Source of the DNA: an uncultured Flavobacteriaceae bacterium
GTDB lineage: Bacteria; Bacteroidota; Bacteroidia; Flavobacteriales; Flavobacteriaceae
Direction of reading: 5' to 3'
Length of the DNA stretch: 64,000 nt
Assembly: GCA_913020295.1 (NCBI GenBank)
Contig: CAJWAA010000011.1
Coordinates: 1-64,000, forward strand
Below, in pieces: positions 47,283 to 54,624 of this stretch (the stretch's first letter is position 1; every line of letters starts with the position of its first letter). Below the pieces are notes generated by a model. That model was not told the DNA's origin and ran no database searches. It worked only from the letters and a program-made list of their open reading frames with translations. Made by a program: the position numbers and the translations under genes.

Positions 47283-47894
47283 TTACCTTTTGGATATTTT
47301 GTCCATGAAAATAGACAATCCCACGGGATCGTCTGTGTTGATAAAATCCAATCCCATAGCATAGAAGTTTTCCCAAGACATCGGTGTGTCGGGTATTCCC
47401 CAAAAACGAAAAGGTTTGCCCAGGGAATGGGCTTTGTCGATGATTGACTTAATTTTTTTACACTCCTCCTCAGTTAGTGGTTGCCTTCCATCCCAACGAG
47501 AATATTTTTTAAAATTAAGACTGATTAACGCCACTTTATCCCAGGCGATTTCATCTGCTACCCCCTCAAGGGATTGATGATCGAAAAATATAAAATCGGG
47601 AAAAAATTGACGTAAAACTCCAGCATAATTTTTCTCCAGATTATCGTCATAATTTGTCAAATCTGTTGGTTCCATCATAAACCAGGGAGAATTCACTGAT
47701 TTGTCGAGAGGGAACAATTGAAGAATTGCCTCCATTAATTCAGGGATTTCGCTTCCATCACATCGAATTAAATTCTTATTCAGCCTTTCACCCGGGAAGT
47801 TGGCATCAGCCAATACAATTTCATCTCCATGTCCCATACGGGCTAGTATTAGCAACAAATCAGGCGATATTATTTTCGGAATTCCATTAAGCAT
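47283..47894 (-). CDS. FucU N-terminal part fused in frame to a phosphodiesterase-like tail
   Basis: Residues 1-~95 are fucose mutarotase FucU: MLNGIPKIISPDLL, MGHGDEIVLADANFP (His22, Asp30) and EAILQLFPLDK. From about residue 97-115 the sequence changes and the last ~90 residues (KVALISLNFKKYSRWDG, FRFWGIPDTPMSWENF, LDFINTDDP) are like the C-terminus of a PI-PLC/GDPD-like phosphodiesterase, the stretch where the last TIM-barrel strand carries DFINTDD. Neither half is complete: FucU lacks its final ~50 residues, found at 44276-44430. The frame is open throughout. The chimera is probably inactive as a mutarotase. Confidence 0.83.
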   Translation of the reverse strand: MLNGIPKIISPDLLLILARMGHGDEIVLADANFPGERLNKNLIRCDGSEIPELMEAILQLFPLDKSVNSPWFMMEPTDLTNYDDNLEKNYAGVLRQFFPDFIFFDHQSLEGVADEIAWDKVALISLNFKKYSRWDGRQPLTEEECKKIKSIIDKAHSLGKPFRFWGIPDTPMSWENFYAMGLDFINTDDPVGLSIFMDKISKR

Positions 47895-47899
47895 CTTTA

Positions 47900-48802
47900 T
47901 TAATTTTCAATTTTTTCTGGGCGTTTGTCGTTTTTAAAGCGGAATTGCTTTTGTCCTGTTAAATCGCTCGATACCATTGTTGGACACACATTTCTTTCTA
48001 TGTATTCGTGCATCAGGCTATTTCCTGTAAAATGCGAAACAAATGGTTTCGAAGTAGAATCGTACATCGTATCTGTCATGTCACGCATAAGTACAACGTT
48101 CATTCCCAGGCGTACCATATTTCGTAAGCCAAACGAACGGTCAATAACACACATATTGGTATGCACCCCAACAAGTATTACATTTTTTATTCCTTTTTTA
48201 ATAAAAAAGCTCCCGGCTTCAATTCCCGAATCTGTAATTAAATCTCCTTCTTTTATTTCTATTGCATCTATTTGCTTTGTCCACACCCTTGTGCTAGCCG
48301 GCTCACATTTGGGGTTGTCATCGCATCCGCCATGTGAAATTTCGAATGGCCAATCCTGATCCATTTCGCACTCAAGTTTACCTTCACCCAGCTTTTGTTT
48401 TACACTTCTAACCTTATATTTTTTTGCAAGTTTTCTTCCCGGGTAATTTTTGTAATATTCCAGGCAGTCGCTTGGGGCATGTACAATCTGTACGCCTTTT
48501 TTCCTTGCAATAGAAATAACATTATTCATAACTGGTGCCATTTCTCCAACTCTGCTTGTGGCCCCTTTGCACCAATGTTTATCCCACATGTCACAAATAA
48601 TAATTGCTGTCTCTTTACCATTCCATTCCTGAATGTCGTTCACAATCATACTAGCTCCTTCATCCAAATCAGAAGGAATTCGTTTTTGAAGTGACACTTT
48701 TATTGTTGGTACAGTTGTTTTGTTTTGTGCCTGAACCGAAGGCGCAATCAGAAAAATTGATAACATGATTGTCGAAAAATAGTTTGACATTTTAGTTTTC
48801 AT
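47900..48802 (-). CDS. Exported isochorismatase-like cysteine hydrolase
   Basis: Isochorismatase-fold hydrolase of 300 aa with a cleavable signal peptide ending SVQAQ. Catalytic Asp lies in IICDMWD and Cys in VGVHTNMCVIDRSFG. It is a second, shorter relative of the lipoprotein at 40304, without the C-terminal extension. Located between the Nramp-like transporter (12-base gap) and fucU (5-base gap) in one operon, so it is tied to the same substrate. Such enzymes are found in fucoidan/fucose clusters of marine Bacteroidota and Planctomycetes; their reaction there is unknown to me. Confidence 0.83.
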   Translation of the reverse strand: MKTKMSNYFSTIMLSIFLIAPSVQAQNKTTVPTIKVSLQKRIPSDLDEGASMIVNDIQEWNGKETAIIICDMWDKHWCKGATSRVGEMAPVMNNVISIARKKGVQIVHAPSDCLEYYKNYPGRKLAKKYKVRSVKQKLGEGKLECEMDQDWPFEISHGGCDDNPKCEPASTRVWTKQIDAIEIKEGDLITDSGIEAGSFFIKKGIKNVILVGVHTNMCVIDRSFGLRNMVRLGMNVVLMRDMTDTMYDSTSKPFVSHFTGNSLMHEYIERNVCPTMVSSDLTGQKQFRFKNDKRPEKIEN

Positions 48803-48814
48803 TTTATATGACGC

Positions 48815-50077
48815 TTATAAGTTTGTGAAATATTCATTTAAACCCAGAATACCGGTGTAAGAAATTACTAGAGAGAAAGCCAGTGCAGCAAAAAGTGCAA
48901 CATTTAAAAACAGGCTGGCTTTATGTTTACCCATTAACGATTGGCGATTAATTAAAATAATGATACCTGTAATAACCACTGGTAAAATAAAGACGCTGGC
49001 AACCTGTGTGGCAATTTGAGCCATAATTGGATTAACTCCAAAAATAGGGACAATAAGTCCGACCAAACAAGCTGTTGCCGCAAGTATCTTAAAAGTTGGA
49101 GATTTAACATCCATTTTCCCTTGTTTATAATCGCCTATCAATAATGGAAGAACCATTAATATCGGGAAAATTGAGGAAAGCCCGGCACTCATTGCACCAA
49201 ACATAAATATAGCCACAGTAAATTTTCCAGCAACAGGTTCAAGTGCATAAACCATGTCCAGTACTTTTGTCACAACTTTGCCTTCATGAAAAAGTGCTCC
49301 GGTAGCAGCAATCATAATTGTTGCACTTATTACAAATAGTAGTATTGCTGAAGTTAATGCATCGCGTTTTTGTTCTTTCAAACGTGTTTTATCCCATCCT
49401 TTTTCCTTTACAATAAGCGGACGAATAATAAATGTTGGAGCGGCCATGGTTGTTCCAACAAAGGCGGCAACCATCAAATTTCCGCCGGTAGGAATGCTGG
49501 GAATAAAACCTCTTGCGATTTCAGCAGCTGAGGGAAGTACCATAAACATAGACAGAATAAAGGAAAGTCCCATCAGTGTAACAAAGATTACGAGTACTTT
49601 TTCAAAAAAGGAATATTTACCGACCAATAAAAAGGAAAACATTATAATAATTAAAGCAATAGCAATTCCCAAAACGGCCCAATAATTGCTTTCGTTTAAA
49701 CCGGGGAAGAACAACCTGGCAACTTCGTAAATGGCGTTACTTGTTAATCCGAGTAATCCGGATAAAGCACTCCACTGCCCCATAACTACTCCGACAATGG
49801 TAAGGATAGCCCACAGTTTACCCCATTTTAATTTATTCCTGAAACTGTTAATTGCTGTGTTGCCTGTAACTGCAGCAAAACGTCCGTACGATTCCATTAA
49901 TATCCAGGCAAAAAATGCACTTAAGAAAAGTACCCATAATAATTGTAGTCCGTACTGACTCCCAGATTTAATCATGGACGTAACACTGCCTGTACCAATT
50001 GTATATCCAATACAGAATATTCCAGGTCCGACAGAAAGCAAAAGAAGCCACAATCGTTTAAATATATTTATTCTCAT
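48815..50077 (-). CDS. Nramp-fold transporter lacking the metal-binding motif
   Basis: Membrane protein of 420 aa with about 11 helices and the Nramp/LeuT fold pattern; GPG at 17-19 starts helix 1. In metal-transporting Nramps helix 1 carries D-P-G-N; here the region reads GYTIGTGS. Helix 6 normally has M-P-H; here it is TTMAAPTF. Both metal-ligand sets are therefore missing, so I do not call it a manganese or iron transporter. In this operon it more likely carries an organic solute such as a deoxysugar or its acid. It lies between Gfo/Idh and the cysteine hydrolase with very short gaps. Confidence 0.8.
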   Translation of the reverse strand: MRINIFKRLWLLLLSVGPGIFCIGYTIGTGSVTSMIKSGSQYGLQLLWVLFLSAFFAWILMESYGRFAAVTGNTAINSFRNKLKWGKLWAILTIVGVVMGQWSALSGLLGLTSNAIYEVARLFFPGLNESNYWAVLGIAIALIIIMFSFLLVGKYSFFEKVLVIFVTLMGLSFILSMFMVLPSAAEIARGFIPSIPTGGNLMVAAFVGTTMAAPTFIIRPLIVKEKGWDKTRLKEQKRDALTSAILLFVISATIMIAATGALFHEGKVVTKVLDMVYALEPVAGKFTVAIFMFGAMSAGLSSIFPILMVLPLLIGDYKQGKMDVKSPTFKILAATACLVGLIVPIFGVNPIMAQIATQVASVFILPVVITGIIILINRQSLMGKHKASLFLNVALFAALAFSLVISYTGILGLNEYFTNL

Positions 50078-50087
50078 ACCTATATAA

Positions 50088-51221
50088 TTATGAATTGCTA
50101 TTTATGCGTCCATCAAAATCGTCACTTCCATGCTCTGGTTTTAAGGGAAACTTTATTGGCATATTATCTCTTGAAGATCGATAAATAGCAGTAAATAATT
50201 CAACTGTTTTACGCCCCTCTTCTCCGGTCACCAAAGGATCACGATCTTCATTCATTGCATTAATATAATCTTCAATCTGACGTTCCATATAATAAACGGT
50301 TGCATCAATTTCATTAAAAAGACTACTGTCTTCCTCAATCCATTTATCCAGAAGTTTTTCTTCTCCCGGAACACTCCACAAATCATTTACCGGTGGTTCC
50401 AAAACACTGCTCATACCAGCTATAAACATGGCACCTCCATCGGTTTGTACGCCAACAGATGCTCCGTTTTCTCCGTGAACCTGAACTTTACCATAAATTC
50501 CGGGCTTTTGCGAATTGCTGACAATTATATTTCCGATGGCACCTGATTTGAATTTTACAATTGCAAGTGCAGTGTCTTCAACTTCAATATAAGGATGATT
50601 CAGGTTTCGTTGAACACCATATACTTCGTCAATATCACCCATATACCATTGAAAAATATCAAGCTGGTGCGGTGCCTGATTTACCAAAACACCACCGCCT
50701 TCCATTTCCCAGGTTCCACGCCATTCATCAGAATCGTAATAACCCTGACCTCTCCAGCCTAGCATATTGATTGTCCCAAAAGCTGGTTTCCCAATCTTGC
50801 CATCATCAATTGCTTTCTTTACCCGGCTAACCGGAGCATACCATCTCCGTTGACTAATTACGCCCAATTTAACTTCGGACTCCTTGCAGGCAGTAATCAT
50901 CTCATCACAATCTTCGAGAGATGATGCCAAAGGTTTTTCAACCAGAATATGAGCTCCGGCTTTAGCAGCTTCAATGGTTGGCTCTTTATGAAAAGGGTGT
51001 GGTGTACAAACAATAACCAGATCAATTGACGAGTCAATTACCATTCTGGTAATATCTGTGTACGCTTTCACATTATATTGTTTCACAAATTTTTCAACAC
51101 TAGATATTGAACGACTCCAAACCGCAGTTAGTTCCGCATGCTCTAAATTGTTAATGGCTTGTGCATGCAAATGGGCAACTTTCCCACAACCAATAATTCC
51201 GATTTTATATTTTACTGTCAT
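50088..51221 (-). CDS. Gfo/Idh/MocA family oxidoreductase
   Basis: NAD(P)-dependent sugar dehydrogenase. Rossmann loop GIIGCGKVAHLHAQA near the start, then EKPLASS, the Gfo/Idh motif with catalytic Lys, and GGGVLVNQAPHQLDIFQW, the family's substrate-side His/Asp region. Start at ATG 51221 gives the usual N-terminus; a longer frame from 51242 overlaps the upstream gene end. Length about 377 aa. With the MDR dehydrogenase upstream it likely oxidises a sugar or sugar acid; the exact substrate is unknown. Confidence 0.88.
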   Translation of the reverse strand: MTVKYKIGIIGCGKVAHLHAQAINNLEHAELTAVWSRSISSVEKFVKQYNVKAYTDITRMVIDSSIDLVIVCTPHPFHKEPTIEAAKAGAHILVEKPLASSLEDCDEMITACKESEVKLGVISQRRWYAPVSRVKKAIDDGKIGKPAFGTINMLGWRGQGYYDSDEWRGTWEMEGGGVLVNQAPHQLDIFQWYMGDIDEVYGVQRNLNHPYIEVEDTALAIVKFKSGAIGNIIVSNSQKPGIYGKVQVHGENGASVGVQTDGGAMFIAGMSSVLEPPVNDLWSVPGEEKLLDKWIEEDSSLFNEIDATVYYMERQIEDYINAMNEDRDPLVTGEEGRKTVELFTAIYRSSRDNMPIKFPLKPEHGSDDFDGRINSNS

Positions 51222-51231
51222 GCGTGATGTA

Positions 51232-52263
51232 TTAAGGTACAAGAATTACTTTATTTAAACCTTCTTCTTTTTGATACAATCGTTGAAACCATTGAGCTCC
51301 TTCACTCAATGGAGCAACTTTACTAATCAATGGCTTAACATCAACTATTCCTTTTTGCATCATGGAAAGTACTTCTTCGTATTCGCCACAAATGGCACAA
51401 CTACCCTGAACACGAATCTGTTTTGTTACAATTTGTTGCAGTGGAAATTCTGCTTTAGCAGATAAATTTCCAACCATAGTAACAGAACCTCCTTTTCGTG
51501 TATTGGATATTGCGGTGTTTATTGCAGCTGAAACACCAACAACCTCAACAGCCAAATCTACTCCCCGTCCGTTGGTAGAAACCAAAACAATGTCATTAAC
51601 ATCCTCAGTTAGAGGATTTATAAACAGATCTGCCCCAAACTCCTTTGCCATTCCTGCTTTAGTATTGTCCGTATCAACTGCAATGATATTACCAGCACCT
51701 GCAATTTTCAGAAGTTTGATTACAAAACATCCAATCATTCCTGCTCCTACTACCATAACATTATCTCCCATTGAGAATGTTGACACATTCAAAGCGTGTG
51801 CTGCCACTGCGACGGGCTCAACCATGGCTGCTTCCTCATATGAAACCTGATCTGGTATTTTGTACAAAATATGTGAAGGAACAACAACATATTCAGCAAA
51901 TGCCCCATGGCGTGTATACTCATCGGGAGAAACACCCAAAACCATTCTATTATCACTAAGATTGTATTGACCTTTTAGAGTGTACCAATCATTTAGAGGA
52001 TAAATGGTTGAATCAAAAGTCACTCGATCTCCTACATACCAATTTGCAACATTACCTCCAGTTTCAACTATTTCTCCAGAAGCCTCATGCCCCATTATAA
52101 TAGGTGGTTGTCGCCTGCCAGTACTACCATCCATCCCATGTACATCGCTACCGCATATTCCACAGGCCTTAACTTTTATTAAAACTTCGTTTTGTTTTAT
52201 TTTAGGATCATCAACATCCTTAAATACTAATTTATTGTATTCTTCCAATATTAGTGCTTTCAT
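51232..52263 (-). CDS. Zinc-type medium-chain dehydrogenase without structural zinc cysteines
   Basis: Polyol/sugar dehydrogenase of the MDR superfamily, 343 aa. Catalytic-zinc ligands are C37 (CGICGSDVHG), H59 and E60 (IMGHEASGE); the Rossmann domain has VVGAGMIGCFV. The lobe at residues 84-105, where most relatives have four cysteines holding a structural zinc, contains none (DSTIYPLNDWYTLKGQY), so only the catalytic site binds metal. In this island it could oxidise L-fucose or a fucose-derived alcohol. The GntR gene lies 49 bases upstream on the same strand. Confidence 0.88.
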   Translation of the reverse strand: MKALILEEYNKLVFKDVDDPKIKQNEVLIKVKACGICGSDVHGMDGSTGRRQPPIIMGHEASGEIVETGGNVANWYVGDRVTFDSTIYPLNDWYTLKGQYNLSDNRMVLGVSPDEYTRHGAFAEYVVVPSHILYKIPDQVSYEEAAMVEPVAVAAHALNVSTFSMGDNVMVVGAGMIGCFVIKLLKIAGAGNIIAVDTDNTKAGMAKEFGADLFINPLTEDVNDIVLVSTNGRGVDLAVEVVGVSAAINTAISNTRKGGSVTMVGNLSAKAEFPLQQIVTKQIRVQGSCAICGEYEEVLSMMQKGIVDVKPLISKVAPLSEGAQWFQRLYQKEEGLNKVILVP

Positions 52264-52312
52264 AATTACTTGTAGTTCATCCTACATATTTTTAGGTAAA
52301 TTTTTCATGTTC

Positions 52313-53020
52313 TTAACTCTTTATTTCTTGAAAACTTAATTCTGTAAATGACAGGTGTTCTTTCATAACTTTTCTAACTTCATAATCATTCTGTTCTTCG
52401 ATTAAGCGATAAATCTTACTATGAAATTTAAGTGTATTTCCCCTTTTATATCCTGTCTTACCATAAACAAAATCTACAAACCTGGGCATTAGAGAATAGA
52501 TCGGATTCATCACAACTGAAACTGAGAAATTATGTGTTGCCTCTGCAATTAATTTATGAAATTTATTATCCTCCAATGCTTCCTTTTTAAGAGCACCAGC
52601 CGGACAATTCTTCATTGATTCAATAGATTTCTTCAAAAGTCTCAAATCCTCGTCAGTTCTATTTAAACTTGCCATAGCAGCAATTTCAGGCTCAAACATT
52701 TGCCTTAAGCGGATAACCTGCAATAAATTATCTTTGGAGGTATTCATCTCCAGAAATAAATTTACACTTGAAACAGCTTGATTAAGTGAAAATTCATTAA
52801 CAAACATTCCCCTTCCTTTTTCAATTCGAATCAATCCTTTAGAGTTTAAGCTTCGCAATGCCTCCCTTAAAGCGTTGCGACTAACACCATATGATTTACT
52901 TAATTCAATCTCTGTAGGTAGTTTTACTCCTGCTTTTAGCTTTTTAATCCGAATAGCACCTTCTATTTCCTCTTCTATACGTTGACTTAAAGACTTGGTA
53001 TCACCTATTTTATTATACAT
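52313..53020 (-). CDS. GntR family (FadR-like) transcriptional regulator
   Basis: N-terminal winged helix (about residues 10-75; LPTEIELSKSYGVSRNALREALRSL) and C-terminal all-helical FCD ligand domain (about 95-225). Length 235 aa. FadR/UxuR-type GntR proteins respond to sugar acids or organic acids; as the first gene of the island operon it most likely controls it. A palindromic operator was not identified with confidence; short half-sites with TTGTA... and ATACATCC near 53030-53045 and 52280-52300 (TCATCCTACATAT repeated upstream of both this gene and the dehydrogenase) are candidates. Confidence 0.9.
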   Translation of the reverse strand: MYNKIGDTKSLSQRIEEEIEGAIRIKKLKAGVKLPTEIELSKSYGVSRNALREALRSLNSKGLIRIEKGRGMFVNEFSLNQAVSSVNLFLEMNTSKDNLLQVIRLRQMFEPEIAAMASLNRTDEDLRLLKKSIESMKNCPAGALKKEALEDNKFHKLIAEATHNFSVSVVMNPIYSLMPRFVDFVYGKTGYKRGNTLKFHSKIYRLIEEQNDYEVRKVMKEHLSFTELSFQEIKS

Positions 53021-53128
53021 ATTTATTTGTAATACATCCTACATATTCAAAGGTACTATTTTATTTTGAAGATAAAAGCAATACAACACCACTTTAAAGT
53101 TTTTTTTTAAAGCCGTCACAATTTTTCA

Positions 53129-53335
53129 TCATAATTGTAAGAACCTTAGCTTCCAGCTATTTGTTGCATATCCAGTTGCATCTTTTTTGAAAAACTGGTT
53201 TTGGAGAAAGCGCAAGAAGACAAGACCAAGAAGAGGATCTTTGTATTCAGCTGCAGTAAGTGACGAACCTTCCCTAAGAGCGTCTGCTGCAGACCATAAC
53301 TCACCTTCAATTTCTTTAATACGTATTTGATCCAT
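53129..53335 (-). pseudogene. Remnant of a type I restriction-modification methylase (hsdM) N-terminus
   Basis: 68 codons. Residues 1-50 (IEGELWSAADALREGSSL, AAEYKDPLLGLVFLRFLQNQF) match the N-terminus of HsdM, the DNA adenine methylase of type I systems. The real protein is about 500 aa with NPPY and SAM motifs; none are present, and the frame ends in unrelated sequence after residue 50. No hsdR or hsdS is nearby. It lies at the right end of the tRNA-Arg island, so it is probably debris of an earlier cargo. Confidence 0.7.
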
Positions 53336-53388
53336 TAGTTGAGAGATTTCAAATAATTAAGTGTATGAATTTATTAATTTAGATTCTT

Positions 53389-53679
53389 ATGGCAAGTTGG
53401 AAAACTCATAAATGTGATTCTTGTCACTATTCATTTGTTGGCTCTGGAAAACCAGATGCCTTGATGATGGGTCCAACAATTCCTGTAGTATGCCTTAAAT
53501 GCAATGAGATCTACGATAGAATAATACACTCACCAATAGGAGAACAACTTAATGGGAAATGTGAGGAGTGTGGCAGTAAAAAATACACTGAGTGGGACTA
53601 CGAATCAAAGAAATGTCCGCAATGTAAGGATAGAGTTATTGAAGAGGATGATGATGGGTTTGTAATTATGGCTGATTAG
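53389..53679 (+). CDS. Double zinc-ribbon protein (96 aa)
   Basis: Function unknown. Four CxxC pairs (CDSC, CLKC, CEEC, CPQC) suggest two zinc ribbons, the first over residues 9-37 and the second 58-79. Acidic C-terminus (EEDDDGF). No signal peptide. Near the right end of the island, next to an hsdM remnant; small zinc ribbons are frequent cargo of mobile regions. Confidence 0.65.
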   Translation: MASWKTHKCDSCHYSFVGSGKPDALMMGPTIPVVCLKCNEIYDRIIHSPIGEQLNGKCEECGSKKYTEWDYESKKCPQCKDRVIEEDDDGFVIMAD

Positions 53680-53693
53680 GAAAAAGATGGTAT

Positions 53694-53734
53694 GCCGCTG
53701 TCCCATGCCCTCAAGGCTAAGGGACAAGCGGCAC
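53694..53734. repeat. Inverted repeat after the zinc-ribbon gene
   Basis: TGCCGCTGTCCC and GGGACAAGCGGCA form an imperfect stem of about 12 pairs. There is no T-tract on either side, so it may be a factor-dependent terminator or simply a stable hairpin. Its inner GTCCC/GGGAC part recalls the hairpins at 56.9 and 57.94 kb. Confidence 0.5.
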
Positions 53735-53835
53735 ATGTAACTTGCCTATTTTCATTTCTCCACCAAAACACATACATTGCATTAACTATTGAGATTTTGT
53801 AAATGATCCTAATGGTTGTTATTCTTTGATAAGAC

Positions 53836-53858
53836 TTGTGTGCAAATAGTGTGCAAGT
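53836..53858. repeat. Arm-type-like repeat D (inside right end)
   Basis: Identical over 23 bases to positions 40139-40161 at the left end of the island, same orientation, with two GTGTGCAA units 11 bases apart. It lies about 50 bases inside the complete tRNA-Arg copy. Confidence 0.7.
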
Positions 53859-53906
53859 GAGGAAATAAAAAAGGGACTACATTGCTGTAATCCCTTGTTA
53901 TAACTG

Positions 53907-53980
53907 TGACCTCGGAGAGATTCAAACTCCCAACCTCTTGAGCCGTAATCAAGTGCACTATTCAGTTATGCTACGAGGCC
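53907..53980 (-). tRNA. tRNA-Arg(ACG), complete cloverleaf; island right end (att)
   Basis: On the minus strand a 74-base sequence folds into a full tRNA: acceptor GGCCTCG/CGAGGTC with one G-U, D-stem GCAT/GTGC, anticodon arm CTTGA-TTACGGC-TCAAG with anticodon ACG, five-base variable loop, T-arm GGGAG-TTTGAAT-CTCTC, discriminator A, no encoded CCA. The usual G19-C56 tertiary pair appears as A19-U56, a compensated change. The 3' half shares its anticodon arm with the fragment at 39983-40027. Functional status is likely but not certain. Confidence 0.75.
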
Positions 53981-54364
53981 TATACGCTAATAATCAAGTA
54001 GTTAAACTTATAACAGCTATTGTTTATATTGGTGTACTACACCTTGTACTACAAAATGGGTTGTAAACTACTTTTTTCACACCTCAAATATATGCATATT
54101 ATAGCATAATTTTTCAGTAAGAATTTTTCGTTTCATATTGAAAGATACCAAACTAAAAAATAATACCAACCACGTTGATAATTAAAATCCAAGCCATAAA
54201 CTGAATATTATTTTTTGACACCTATATTCAATTGTATGACTTTACTGGAAAATTAATCTATGCCACATCAAGATTAATTACATATTATCATCACGCGGTA
54301 AACAAATTAATTGAGGATTATAAATTTGCATTACAGTTCAATTAAGTATTAATTGTATTTTAAA
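53981..54364. other. AT-rich region right of the tRNA-Arg
   Basis: Contains repeat E at 54033-54053: TGTACTACAC directly followed by CTTGTACTACA, two 9-mers about 11 bases apart, laid out like repeat B on the far left of the island. Otherwise no ORF or RNA gene seen. Confidence 0.5.
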
Positions 54365-54490
54365 TTAATCTTTATTTAATATTCTTGTTCTTACATAACT
54401 GCTTAATGACATTCTGTTTTTAGTAGCAATGTCTTGCAGTACTTCTTTATCTTCTTTTGATATTCTTAATCTTATAAAATCTAATAAGCT
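54365..54490 (-). pseudogene. Ribbon-helix-helix protein fragment (no start codon)
   Basis: Open frame reading LLDFIRLRISKEDKEVLQDI and then SSYVRTRIL before the stop at 54365. This resembles the RHH DNA-binding fold seen in plasmid MobC and small mobile-element regulators. There is no plausible start codon before the frame; upstream lies the degenerate terminator repeat at 54.53 kb. It appears to be the 3' end of a truncated gene. Confidence 0.5.
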
Positions 54491-54520
54491 TATAATTAAA
54501 AATTTACCCCTAAAGTTTGA

Positions 54521-54546
54521 ATAAAAACCCTGCCGTTAAGGAGGGT
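54521..54546 (-). terminator. Degenerate terminator hairpin, paralogue of the one at 61.9 kb
   Basis: Read on the minus strand: ACCCTCC-TTAACG-GCAGGGT then TTTTTAT. One mismatch in the 7-base stem. The region 54521-54600 is similar to 61905-61980, but here the small ORF that should precede it is about 700 bases away, with a gene between. Confidence 0.65.
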
Positions 54547-54624
54547 CAAAGTCAGCCTAGTAAGAAAAGAACAAGGGTGTCTAGTCATAGCCAACACAAT
54601 TATAATTTTACTAATCATTTCAAT

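Noticed and set aside
48815-50077. Manganese/iron transporter MntH
   Set aside because: The fold fits Nramp, but both metal-binding motifs are missing, so the specific name is not justified.
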